From positions 56,206 through 120,205 of the forward strand of contig LNEV01000012.1 in NCBI GenBank assembly GCA_001464335.1: DNA of 64,000 nt, read 5' to 3'. Positions within the stretch are counted from its first letter, which is position 1, and every line of letters starts with the position of its first letter. Under the pieces are notes generated by a model. That model worked only from the letters and a program-made list of their open reading frames with translations. It did no database searches and was not told the DNA's origin. The translations under genes and the position numbers were made by a program. This DNA comes from Rhizobiales bacterium Ga0077545 (GTDB lineage Bacteria; Pseudomonadota; Alphaproteobacteria; Rhizobiales; Methylopilaceae). This document shows, piece after piece, positions 9,922 to 17,945 of the stretch.

Positions 9922-11124
9922 TCAGACCGCGTTCAGCGCGATCGTGAAGTCCTCGATCAGATCGTCCGGATCTTCGAGGCCCACCGAGAGCCGCAGAAGC
10001 GCATCCGTGATGCCGAGTTCGGCGCGCGCTTCCGGCGACAAGCGTTGATGCGTCGTCGTTGCGGGATGGGTGATGAGGCTTTTCGCATCGCCGAGATTGT
10101 TGGTGATCTTCACGATCTCGAGCGCGTTGCCGACCTTGAAGGCCTTCTCCTTGTCGCCGTTCCTGATGTCGAAGGCGACGAGGGTGGAGCCCTTGGCCAT
10201 CTGGCGCTTTGCGATCTCGTATTGCGGATGATCCTTGCGGTGCGGGTAAAGCACGCGCCCGATCTTCGGATGGTCCGCAAGGAAATCGGCGAGCCTGGCG
10301 GCGCTCTCGGCCTGCCGCTCGACGCGCAGCGCGAGCGTTTCGAGGCCCTTCAGCATTACCCACGCATTGAAGGGCGAGAGCGAGGGGCCGGTCTGGCGCA
10401 GGAACATCTGCAGCGGGCCGGTGACATATTCGGAGGAGCCGAGCACGATGCCGCCGAGCACGCGGCCCTGTCCGTCGATGTGCTTGGTCGCCGAATAGCA
10501 GACGATGTCGGCGCCCAGCGCGAGAGGCTTCTGGAAGACCGGCGTTGCGAACACATTGTCGACGATGAGCTTCGCGCCCGCCGCATGGGCGATCTCGGAG
10601 ATCGCCGCGATGTCGTAGACGTCGAGGGTCGGATTTGTCGGCGTTTCGAGGAAGAAGGCCTTGGTGTTCTTCTTCGCCGCCTTCTGCCAGGCGTCGAGAT
10701 CGGACCCGTCCACGAGGGTGAACTCGATGCCGAAGCGCGGCGCCAGATTTTCAACGATGTAGCGGCACGAGCCGAACAGGGCCTTGGCAGCCACGATGTG
10801 CTCGCCGGCGTTCACGAAGCTCAGCAGGGAGGCGGTGACGGCCGCCATGCCGGTCGCCGTCGCGCGGGCATCCTCGGCGCCTTCGAGGGCGGCCATGCGC
10901 GTCTCGAACATGGAGACGGTCGGATTCGAGAAACGGGTATACTGAAAGCCCGGATCGGTGTTGTTGAACCGCGCCTCGGCCTGCTCCATCGATTCATAGG
11001 CATAGCCTTGCGTGAGATAGAGCGCCTCCGACATCTCGCCGAACTGGCTGCGCAGCGCGCCTTCGTGCACCGCGACGGTTGCGGGCTTCAGTGTGCGGGC
11101 GGGAAGGGGCGGTCTCTGTGACAT
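9922..11124 (-). CDS. metZ: O-succinylhomoserine sulfhydrylase MetZ
   Basis: This 400-residue Cys/Met-metabolism PLP enzyme carries the Schiff-base lysine in CYSATKHIDGQGRVLGG, the FFLETPTNPTLDVYDI block and the C-terminal LSVGLEDPDDLIEDF. The family member MetZ makes homocysteine directly from O-succinylhomoserine and sulfide. The choice of MetZ over cystathionine gamma-synthase rests on overall resemblance and on the SAM-II riboswitch in its leader, a typical setting for metZ in alphaproteobacteria. The start MSQRPPLPAR at 11124 is preferred over an upstream ATG. Confidence 0.92.
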   Translation of the reverse strand: MSQRPPLPARTLKPATVAVHEGALRSQFGEMSEALYLTQGYAYESMEQAEARFNNTDPGFQYTRFSNPTVSMFETRMAALEGAEDARATATGMAAVTASLLSFVNAGEHIVAAKALFGSCRYIVENLAPRFGIEFTLVDGSDLDAWQKAAKKNTKAFFLETPTNPTLDVYDIAAISEIAHAAGAKLIVDNVFATPVFQKPLALGADIVCYSATKHIDGQGRVLGGIVLGSSEYVTGPLQMFLRQTGPSLSPFNAWVMLKGLETLALRVERQAESAARLADFLADHPKIGRVLYPHRKDHPQYEIAKRQMAKGSTLVAFDIRNGDKEKAFKVGNALEIVKITNNLGDAKSLITHPATTTHQRLSPEARAELGITDALLRLSVGLEDPDDLIEDFTIALNAV

Positions 11125-11181
11125 TGCGGGCCTCGTGAACGGAAGGGCCGCGGCAGGAAGGGCCAAAAGACCTTCCGCGAC

Positions 11182-11237
11182 GGCCTTTTAGCGAGTTGTT
11201 TTACGTGGCTGCAAGCCGGCCGGCTCAAATCACCACG
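11182..11237 (-). promoter_or_regulatory. SAM-II riboswitch in the metZ leader
   Basis: Read on the minus strand, the segment has CGTGG (11237-11233) pairing with CCACG (11208-11204), enclosing GATTTGAGCC and GGCTTGCA. It is followed by the A-rich TAAAACAA and GCTAAAAGGCC. This matches the H-type pseudoknot pattern of the SAM-II (metA) motif. SAM binding would sequester downstream sequence and lower metZ expression. The metZ start lies about 58 nt further on. Confidence 0.85.
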
Positions 11238-11323
11238 GGATAAATCTGGCTCTACTCCTCGCGCGGCATGGCGTCAATCCGGGCCATTTGCTAACGAAAC
11301 AGACCATGCTGGACCGCCCCGCC

Positions 11324-12415
11324 ATGACCAACGCCCCGGGCATTGCCCCCTCGCAGGTGATCCGCAAGCTCATTTCGAGCGGTGCGATCAGCCTTGGCGA
11401 GCCTCTGCTCGATCGTCAGATCCAGCCCGCCTCGCTCGATCTGCGCCTCGGGCGCAAAGCCTATCGCGTGCGCGCGAGCTTCCTGCCCGGCCCCGGCCAG
11501 ACCGTGCGCGAGCGCCTCAACCAGGTGCTGATGCACGAGTTCAGCCTGGAGAACGGCGCGGTGCTGGAGACGGGGTGCGTCTATCTCATTCCGCTGCTCG
11601 AAGGGCTGGCGCTGCCGAAGGATCTTCTGGCGGCCACCAATCCCAAAAGCTCGACGGGCCGCCTCGACGTGTTCACCCGCGTCATCGCTGACGGCGTGCG
11701 CGGGTTCGACACCGTGCCGGCGGGCTATGCCGGCGCGCTCTGGGCGGAAGTGTCGCCGCGCACCTTCCCGGTTCTTGTACGCACAGGCTCGCGCCTGTCG
11801 CAGATCCGTTTCCGCAAGGGCGCGATCGGCCTGACGGGCGACGAGATGAAGGCGCTGCAGGCAAAGGAGCGTCTCGTCGATACCGACCAGCCGGATCTGC
11901 GCGACGGCATTTCGGTGACGGTGGACCTGTCCGGTTCCGGCCGCAGCAAACGCGTCGGCTACCGCGCCAAGCGCCATGCGGCCGTGATCGATGTCGAGAA
12001 GGTCGGCGGCTACGAGGTCGACGACTTCTGGGAGCCGGTGTCCGCACGGGACGGAAAGCTCATTCTCGACCCGGGCGAGTTCTACATCCTCGCCTCGCGC
12101 GAGGCGGTGCATGTACCGCCCGATTACGCGGCGGAAATGGTGCCGTTCGATCCGCTTGTCGGAGAGTTTCGCGTGCATTACGCGGGTTTCTTCGATCCCG
12201 GCTTCGGCCATGCCCAATCGGGCGGCAAGGGCTCGCGCGCCGTGCTCGAAGTGCGCAGCCACGAAGTGCCGTTCATTCTCGAGCACGGGCAGACGGTTGG
12301 CCGCCTTGTCTATGAGAAACTCTCGGCGCGCCCGGACATGCTGTACGGACAGGACCTCGGCTCGAACTATCAGGCGCAAGGCCTTAAGCTCTCAAAGCAT
12401 TTCAAGGGTTCCTGA
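11324..12415 (+). CDS. dcd: 2'-deoxycytidine 5'-triphosphate deaminase (long alphaproteobacterial form)
   Basis: The 363-residue product is about twice the length of classical dCTP deaminase and has two related halves, as in the long alphaproteobacterial form. Conserved features include RQIQPASLDLRLGRKAYRV and NPKSSTGRLDVFTRVIADG near the N-terminus, and EFYILASREAVHVPPDYAAE in the second half. The enzyme converts dCTP to dUTP for dTMP synthesis. The start MTNAPGIAPSQVIRKL at 11324 fits the family; the upstream ATG at 11288 adds an unrelated stretch. Confidence 0.9.
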   Translation: MTNAPGIAPSQVIRKLISSGAISLGEPLLDRQIQPASLDLRLGRKAYRVRASFLPGPGQTVRERLNQVLMHEFSLENGAVLETGCVYLIPLLEGLALPKDLLAATNPKSSTGRLDVFTRVIADGVRGFDTVPAGYAGALWAEVSPRTFPVLVRTGSRLSQIRFRKGAIGLTGDEMKALQAKERLVDTDQPDLRDGISVTVDLSGSGRSKRVGYRAKRHAAVIDVEKVGGYEVDDFWEPVSARDGKLILDPGEFYILASREAVHVPPDYAAEMVPFDPLVGEFRVHYAGFFDPGFGHAQSGGKGSRAVLEVRSHEVPFILEHGQTVGRLVYEKLSARPDMLYGQDLGSNYQAQGLKLSKHFKGS

Positions 12416-12607
12416 CGTCATTGCCCTGGGCAACTTCCGACGACAGCGCCCGTCTGGGGCATGCCGGTCGTCGCGCTCGTTTCGCTGGGAGCGCAAATTC
12501 TCTATCTGGCGCTGCTGTTTCGCTGGCAGCGGAACAAGCCGTTGATTTGACGATGGCGGCGAACCTGACAGAATAGGTGAGGGGAGGGGGTGTTCAGGGA
12601 GAACACC

Positions 12608-12811
12608 ATGTCTGTTGCCAAGGTCATCGAGGTTACATCCACATCCGTGAAAAGTTTCGAGGATGCCATCCAGACTGGCATTTCGCGCGCGTCCAAGACC
12701 CTCGACAATGTCGAAGGGGCCTGGATCAAGGAGCAGAAGGTCTCGATCAAGGATGGCAAGATCACCGGCTACCGGGTGAACATGATGATCACCTTCGTGC
12801 TGGCCGACTGA
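12608..12811 (+). CDS. Dodecin family flavin-binding protein
   Basis: The 67-residue product MSVAKVIEVTSTSVKSFEDA onward has the dodecin beta-alpha-beta-beta pattern, including AWIKEQKVSI with the flavin-stacking Trp and the C-terminal strand VNMMITFVLAD. Dodecins assemble into hollow dodecamers that store and buffer flavins. It sits 16 bp before a second small gene on the same strand. Confidence 0.92.
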   Translation: MSVAKVIEVTSTSVKSFEDAIQTGISRASKTLDNVEGAWIKEQKVSIKDGKITGYRVNMMITFVLAD

Positions 12812-12827
12812 CCGGGGGAGATCCGCG

Positions 12828-13016
12828 ATGTACAAGTTCGAAATCTACAAGGACACGAAGGGCGAGTTCCGGTTCCGCTTCAAGGCCTCGAACGGGGAGA
12901 CCATGTTCACCTCCGAAGGCTACAAGCAGAAGGCATCGGCGGTGGCCGCGATCGAATCGATCAAGAAAAACGCGGTGGCCGCCAAGACCGAGGACCAGAC
13001 CTCGGCTGTTGCCTGA
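12828..13016 (+). CDS. YegP family protein (DUF1508)
   Basis: This 62-residue protein starts MYKFEIYKDTKGEFRFRFKA, with the DUF1508 hallmark of an aromatic-rich strand pair followed by SNGETMFTSEGYKQKASAVA and an Ala-rich helix. The function of the family is unknown. A GGGGGAGA ribosome-binding site lies just upstream. It is probably co-transcribed with the dodecin gene. Confidence 0.88.
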   Translation: MYKFEIYKDTKGEFRFRFKASNGETMFTSEGYKQKASAVAAIESIKKNAVAAKTEDQTSAVA

Positions 13017-13022
13017 GTTTGA

Positions 13023-13046
13023 GCGGCGGCTGGTGACAGCCGCCGC
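13023..13046 (+). terminator. Terminator-like hairpin after the YegP gene
   Basis: A perfect 10-bp inverted repeat (GCGGCGGCTG / CAGCCGCCGC) with a GTGA loop follows the stop codon by a few bases. It lacks a T-run, so termination here would need Rho or be weak. Confidence 0.4.
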
Positions 13047-13082
13047 GACCTCGCATAAGAAGAGCGCGCCTTACCAAGGCAC

Positions 13083-13157
13083 GCGGGCGTAGTTCAGAGG
13101 TAGAACGTCAGCTTCCCAAGCTGAATGTCGTGGGTTCGATTCCCATCGCCCGCTCCA
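13083..13157 (+). tRNA. tRNA-Gly (CCC anticodon)
   Basis: The acceptor stem GCGGGCG (13083-13089) pairs with CGCCCGC (13147-13153), and CCA is encoded at 13155-13157. The anticodon arm TCAGC-TTCCCAA-GCTGA gives anticodon CCC, and the T arm is GTGGGTTCGATTCCCAT. Its 3' half is the left attachment site of the island that follows. Confidence 0.97.
13113..13157 (+). repeat. attL: 45-bp direct repeat in tRNA-Gly 3' half
   Basis: This 45-bp stretch from the anticodon loop to the tRNA CCA end is repeated perfectly at 28788-28832. The integrity of the tRNA is preserved at this end. The second copy next to the integrase is the truncated attR. Confidence 0.95.
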
Positions 13158-13414
13158 TATTTTCAATGACTTAGCGTCCCCTCCCCATCGCTTGGAATGT
13201 TTGAGCTACGCTCTAGCTACGGCTTCAGCCAAATAATGCAGCACGCTGATATTGAATGATAGCGACGCGCCAATTTTCGATCATACGGTGTCCGTGAGAG
13301 CGTGCCGTTGGGGTCCAGCATATTTGCAAACGTGTGGCTCGTCGAAATCGCAGGTTGAAGTCCTTGGTAGTGAAATTAAAGTTTCCTCCGACGCTGAGCG
13401 TCGTGGGGGGAACA

Positions 13415-16400
13415 GTGACAGATAATTTAAATGCCATAGACGAGGAATCGGACGACCCTCTTCGACGTTTGGAATCCCTCATTAGATCTGGGGAATTCGC
13501 CAAGGGACGAGTAATACTACGACGATGGCTCTTCGCCGCGCTTGGTGATCACTTTTCGGGAGAGTCCATAGCAGACGGCCTCGCCGAGTTATCGAAAAGG
13601 AAGCCCGATCGTGAGAAGGCGATCGTTATATTACGGTGCTTGGCCGAGGAGTCTTTTCTCCCTCAGCCCAGCGAAGCCAATCAGATTATTCGATCTTTGG
13701 TTGCGCTCAGCGAATCTGCAGTACCTGAACTCGTCGCTTATGCTCGCGTTGTGCCTCGAAGTCAGAACTATGAGAAATATCAGGCGCTTAGTGGGTTGCA
13801 CGAAAGCGTTCTCAGCCTTCTGAAGCCCGTCACCCAACAGTTCGGCGACATCGAGGCGCTCTGCAATGGGTGGAAATCTGTGATCGGTGCTTTGAATCAC
13901 AGCATCGTCAGGGCGTACGGCGAACCGTTCAGACTCAATGAAGTCCGCACCGCGATCGAAGCGTGTTTCAGTCGGCTAAGGCGGATTGCCTCACCAGAGT
14001 CGACGTTTCTCAAAGACTATGAAGAGTGCGTCCGAAGCATCTCCGATGGTCGTTCAACGGCGAAGGAGATCGGTTCATTTCTGGCTTTTGACGTTCTGGA
14101 ACCTTTCTTTGTAAATACAGAGCAGATGCTCGAGGCCTACCTGCAGTCGGTACGCGCTCGCTATCAGACAAGTATAAGTCGAGGGGGGGGAGAGCGCACA
14201 GATCTCCAGAAGCGCTATCCGTTGCACGAAGAGGGTAGGCAATTCCAGATAATCATACCTCTTAGAAACAGCGGTCCAGGCCTCGCAACTGATGTGAAAG
14301 TAACGACGGTAATCGAAACTGAAGAGTTGTTTATATCAAATCTCACCGCGTCGCTCGGGAACGTCCGCCCGGGGGAGTTCTCCGTTGTTCTCGATGCGAT
14401 GGTAATTACTCCTATGGATAAGTTCAGCGGGCTAATCGAAGTTGAGTGGGGTGAGCTCGGAACGGAGGGGCGAAGAACAGAAACCATGCAGTTCCGCGCT
14501 TTGGCACAAGCGGCGGGGATAGATTGGCAGAAGCTTGCATACTGGACGCCCTACAGTACGGACGTTGCGGAGGGAGAGAACTTTATCGGCCGCGTCGAAA
14601 AGGTTGAGAGGATTGCTAGTAAACTACTGAGAACGCCAATGGAGCCGTTCTATGTTACGGGTCAGAAGCGAGTTGGAAAAACGTCATTAGCACTTGCCGC
14701 TGCTGACTTTGCTGCGCGTTCGGTGTCCTCGGGTGCCCTGAAGTGCCATTACATTTTGTGGGGCGATGTTGCCCATGCTCAGCCAGAAAAATGCTTGATG
14801 CAGTTGGGTGAGAGTATTCAGGGTTTCATTCGTGACGCCCTTCCAAAGCATGCTCGCACCGAGCCGGTACATTTCGATCAATCCCTGGCTCCGCTCATCA
14901 ATCTTTCGGATTTGGCGCTGACCGTGATGCCAGATCAGAAATTCGTCATAATAATCGATGAATTCGACGAAATGCCTCAGGAACTTTTCTTGCAGGGGAA
15001 CCTAGCGGAGACGTTCTTCGGAAATTTACGCGCTCTCTCTCGTCGCAAGAATATCTGCCTTGCGATGATTGGTGGAGAGAATATGCCGTTTGTCATGGAG
15101 CGTCAGGGCCAGAAACTGAACAATTTTTCGCAAGTAAATTTGAGCTACTTCTCGCGCGATGAGGAGTGGGTAGACTTTCAACAGATGGTTAAGGCACCCA
15201 GCGCAGAAATCTTGAATTGGCATGACGACGCGATAGCCGAAGTATTTAATACAACGAACGGCAATCCTTACTACACCAAGATTGTATGTGCAGGCGTAGT
15301 CAAGCGTGCGATAAGCGAACGAGATGCGGACATAACAGCAGCGGAAGTGAAGGCCGCTGTTGATTTCGAAATCTCGGCGCTGGGAACAAATTCATTTCTG
15401 CATCTTTGGCAGGACGGTATTCCACGCCCAGCAGAAGAACGCGAACCAGATAAATTGCGACGGAGCCGATTGCTGGTCGCGGCGGCTCGGTGCCTTCGCC
15501 GCCTTCTACCGCTTACAATTGAAAATCTTCGCGATCAACGATCCTCGGCCGCTTTGAGCGAGGCAGAGATTCCGGCTGTTCTCCAAGACTTTTGGCGTCG
15601 TGATATCATGCGAGAGTCGGGAGGCGTTTATGATTTAGTCCTTCCGATTTTCACTAGATGGTTGGCAGACGTAGGCGCTAATAGAATTGTTGCGGACTCC
15701 CTCAGCGAGGAGCTCGCCCAGACGGTCATTCAACAAGAGAATGCTGCTGTCGTCCGATCTGACGAAGTTGTGGCCCTTAGCAAGGAATGGCCAACCTATC
15801 GCGGCAGGCAAATTGGAACCGACGACATCAAAGCGTGGTATCAGCAAGTTCCCAACCCGCGGGATCAACGGATACTTTTTAAATTACTAAAGAGAACGAA
15901 GGTCTATAGCGAGGCGCACGTCAGAGAGCGTCTTAGGGGCGCGCACGACATGCTGCGGCCGTCGCTTCCTGTGCATATCACCCGCAAGCGGAACGAGCGC
16001 CGTACGGATATCATAGTTACTTATGTCGATGGGGAGGCAAAAAGCGGCGCCTACCATTCGGGTGTCTATGCAGAAGAAAACTCGATAGCGAGCAATCGAG
16101 TCATATCGCCAGGCGATTTTGCCACAAGATACGACAAGCTGCGGTTGGACGACGAGGCAGTCTCAGCAGTGGTGATCATCGACGATATCGCAGCGACAGG
16201 GAAATCGCTTACCGACAACGTCTCGGCGTTTTTGACAGAGCATCGTGCTCGCCTGGTGGGCGTCAAAGTTCGAGTCGTGTGTCTGCTCGCTACAGAGAGA
16301 GCGCAGAACGTGATTCTTCGGCGCCTGAATTCTTTTGACGATCTAGACGCTGACTTCAGAGCATGCGAAATCGTCCCATCCCATCTGTTTGCGTTTCCTG

Positions 16401-16630
16401 AAGATCAGACTGGCTGGGATTCTTCTGAAGAGCTCGATCGTGCTAGGGCACTATGCACTAACCTCGGAGCGAGAATATACAAACAGAGCCCGCTCGGATT
16501 TGGTGGCCTCGGGCTGTTGGTCGTCTTTCCAACGACCGCGCCTAACAATTCGCTGCCAATCCTGCACTCTCACTCGAAAATTGGGAACGGAGAGCCTTGG
16601 GTTCCGCTATTTCCGCGGATAGTGAATTGA
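13415..16630 (+). CDS. STAND-type NTPase fused to a C-terminal phosphoribosyltransferase-like domain; putative anti-phage protein
   Basis: Numbering is from GTG 13415, which follows a GGGGGG tract; an in-frame start at 13334 is possible but unsupported. The product has 1071 residues. Residues 1-270 look helical. About 275-370 is beta-rich and CARDB/Ig-like (PLRNSGPGLATDVKV). An NTPase core follows, entered by ENFIGR, with Walker A GQKRVGKTS at 416-424, Walker B FVIIIDEFDE at 510-519 and NTTNGNPYY at 612-620, then a winged-helix-like segment. The C-terminal region has VVIIDDIAATGKS (919-931), the PRPP-binding signature of phosphoribosyltransferases, and a late TAPNNSLPI segment. This resembles the phosphoribosyltransferase-like effector described in prokaryotic conflict systems. 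A STAND sensor plus enzymatic effector, placed directly inside a tRNA attachment site, suggests anti-phage defence. Substrate and trigger are unknown. Confidence 0.8.
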   Translation: MTDNLNAIDEESDDPLRRLESLIRSGEFAKGRVILRRWLFAALGDHFSGESIADGLAELSKRKPDREKAIVILRCLAEESFLPQPSEANQIIRSLVALSESAVPELVAYARVVPRSQNYEKYQALSGLHESVLSLLKPVTQQFGDIEALCNGWKSVIGALNHSIVRAYGEPFRLNEVRTAIEACFSRLRRIASPESTFLKDYEECVRSISDGRSTAKEIGSFLAFDVLEPFFVNTEQMLEAYLQSVRARYQTSISRGGGERTDLQKRYPLHEEGRQFQIIIPLRNSGPGLATDVKVTTVIETEELFISNLTASLGNVRPGEFSVVLDAMVITPMDKFSGLIEVEWGELGTEGRRTETMQFRALAQAAGIDWQKLAYWTPYSTDVAEGENFIGRVEKVERIASKLLRTPMEPFYVTGQKRVGKTSLALAAADFAARSVSSGALKCHYILWGDVAHAQPEKCLMQLGESIQGFIRDALPKHARTEPVHFDQSLAPLINLSDLALTVMPDQKFVIIIDEFDEMPQELFLQGNLAETFFGNLRALSRRKNICLAMIGGENMPFVMERQGQKLNNFSQVNLSYFSRDEEWVDFQQMVKAPSAEILNWHDDAIAEVFNTTNGNPYYTKIVCAGVVKRAISERDADITAAEVKAAVDFEISALGTNSFLHLWQDGIPRPAEEREPDKLRRSRLLVAAARCLRRLLPLTIENLRDQRSSAALSEAEIPAVLQDFWRRDIMRESGGVYDLVLPIFTRWLADVGANRIVADSLSEELAQTVIQQENAAVVRSDEVVALSKEWPTYRGRQIGTDDIKAWYQQVPNPRDQRILFKLLKRTKVYSEAHVRERLRGAHDMLRPSLPVHITRKRNERRTDIIVTYVDGEAKSGAYHSGVYAEENSIASNRVISPGDFATRYDKLRLDDEAVSAVVIIDDIAATGKSLTDNVSAFLTEHRARLVGVKVRVVCLLATERAQNVILRRLNSFDDLDADFRACEIVPSHLFAFPEDQTGWDSSEELDRARALCTNLGARIYKQSPLGFGGLGLLVVFPTTAPNNSLPILHSHSKIGNGEPWVPLFPRIVN

Positions 16631-16993
16631 GAACGGCTTCAGCAGAAAGCCAAAGATACGTACGTTTTCAGGGTACAATTTAGCCGACGGATCATTTAGC
16701 CAAGTTTTTAAGAATCGTAGTCCGGAAACTTATTCCGAAAAACAAATCTCTCGATGCCCGCATAGCTGACGTTTTCGGGGCAGCGTCATTCCGTTTTTGG
16801 CTACGAGCTACTAAGGCAGCGTTGGAGGATGCGAGACGTTAGACCATTGGGATGCATCGCATCAAAGCGAAGGGCGCTCGAGTAAACTGGACCCGGCACT
16901 ACCCAAACTTTCAGAGGGAGTTCAGCAGGCTGGATTTCTATATAGTTTTGCCGCGCATATAGCAGTATGAATTCCCTGCGGGTACACGCTTGA
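16631..16993. other. Intergenic region with no supported gene
   Basis: This 363-bp AT-rich stretch separates the STAND gene from the GntR gene. A 36-codon frame starts at 16852 but matches nothing recognised. The only clear signal is the GntR operator-like site at 16934-16949, listed separately. Confidence 0.5.
16934..16949. promoter_or_regulatory. Candidate GntR operator upstream of the gntR gene
   Basis: ATTTCTATATAGTTTT matches the perfect palindrome at 17914-17929 at 13 of 16 positions and shares its TTCTATATAG core. It lies 44 bp before the GTG start of the GntR gene. Autoregulation is inferred. Confidence 0.55.
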
Positions 16994-17725
16994 GTGATTC
17001 TATACGGACCAAATATGCCTTCGATGCCGCGTCACGCGATGATAAAAAAAGATCTGCTAAGGCGGCTAAAAGATGGGGAGTGGAGGCCCGGTGAGCTCCT
17101 CCCTACAGAAAATGGATTTGCGAGAGAGTACAGCGTGAGCGTCGGAACCGCGCGGAAAGCTCTAGCCGATCTCGTTGCAGAAAATCTCCTTATAAGGCAA
17201 CGCGGCCGTGGAACGACGGTGGCGCTGCACAAAGAGCGGCTGACAAAATCTCGTTACTATCGTCTGATCAGCGAAAACGGTAGTTTCGCAAATCAAGACA
17301 CTTCTTATCTCAATGTATCTCGTGGGGTTGCCAGCGTTATTGAGGCATCTGCCATGGAAATTGCAGAAGGATCCGATGTAGTTCGTATTACTCGGTGTCG
17401 CTTACTTGATGGTAAACCAGCAGTTCTCGAAAGGCTGTGCCTGAGAGAAGATATTTTGCCGAATTTTGCTAATGTAGTCGCGGAGAATAAGCCAGAAATA
17501 TTCTATAGCTTTATTGAGCGTCATTATCACGTTATTATTAGAAACGTTTTAGAAAAAGTATCTCCGTGTTTGTCTACGGAAGCGGATGATTTATTGCTGA
17601 ATGTTGCTGTCGGACAGCCCATGCTCCACGTCGAGCGACGCGCGTTCGACATCCAAGGCAGATGTCTAGAATATCGAATAATGCGGGCAAGGTCCGACAT
17701 CTCTTATCAAGCCGAAATAAGCTGA
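16994..17725 (+). CDS. GntR family transcriptional regulator (HutC/UTRA type)
   Basis: The N-terminal GntR winged helix has LPTENGFAREYSVSVGTARK and LLIRQRGRGTTVA. The C-terminal half is a UTRA ligand-binding domain, ending LHVERRAFDIQGRCLEYRIM, as in HutC-type regulators. About 243 residues from GTG 16994; ATG 17015 (MPSMPRHAMIKKDLL) is an equally plausible start. The likely ligand is something handled by the adjacent ABC transporter/CapA genes. A palindromic site precedes the transporter and a near-copy precedes this gene. Confidence 0.9.
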   Translation: MILYGPNMPSMPRHAMIKKDLLRRLKDGEWRPGELLPTENGFAREYSVSVGTARKALADLVAENLLIRQRGRGTTVALHKERLTKSRYYRLISENGSFANQDTSYLNVSRGVASVIEASAMEIAEGSDVVRITRCRLLDGKPAVLERLCLREDILPNFANVVAENKPEIFYSFIERHYHVIIRNVLEKVSPCLSTEADDLLLNVAVGQPMLHVERRAFDIQGRCLEYRIMRARSDISYQAEIS

Positions 17726-17913
17726 ACATGTCCCGAGCTACGGCATAGGCTGGCTTAGGGCAGTGTACACCGCTGCCTTGCGCGCCGTAGCAAGCTCTCC
17801 GTCGTGCTGTGAACGCCTGATTGGCATTTGGTGAAAAAAGCCGCGACCAAAGGCTGAAATTTGATCACACGGAGGGACGCTCTTCGTTGACCCCAAAAAC
17901 ATTCTATAAATAT

Positions 17914-17929
17914 AATTCTATATAGAATT
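17914..17929. promoter_or_regulatory. Perfect 16-bp palindrome, probable GntR operator of the transporter operon
   Basis: AATTCTATATAGAATT is a perfect inverted repeat that ends 16 bp before the start codon of the binding-protein gene and 4 bp before its AGGAGG ribosome-binding site. Its position would let a bound repressor block initiation or early elongation. Confidence 0.6.
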
Positions 17930-17945
17930 CTCGTAGGAGGCTTTA

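Noticed and set aside
12461..12550. 29-codon hydrophobic frame after dcd (MPVVALVSLGAQILYLALLF onward)
   Set aside because: It could encode a tiny membrane peptide, but there is no clear ribosome-binding site or family and the length is within chance.
16852..16962. 36-codon frame between the STAND and GntR genes
   Set aside because: It is short, has no family resemblance, and runs through the probable GntR operator.
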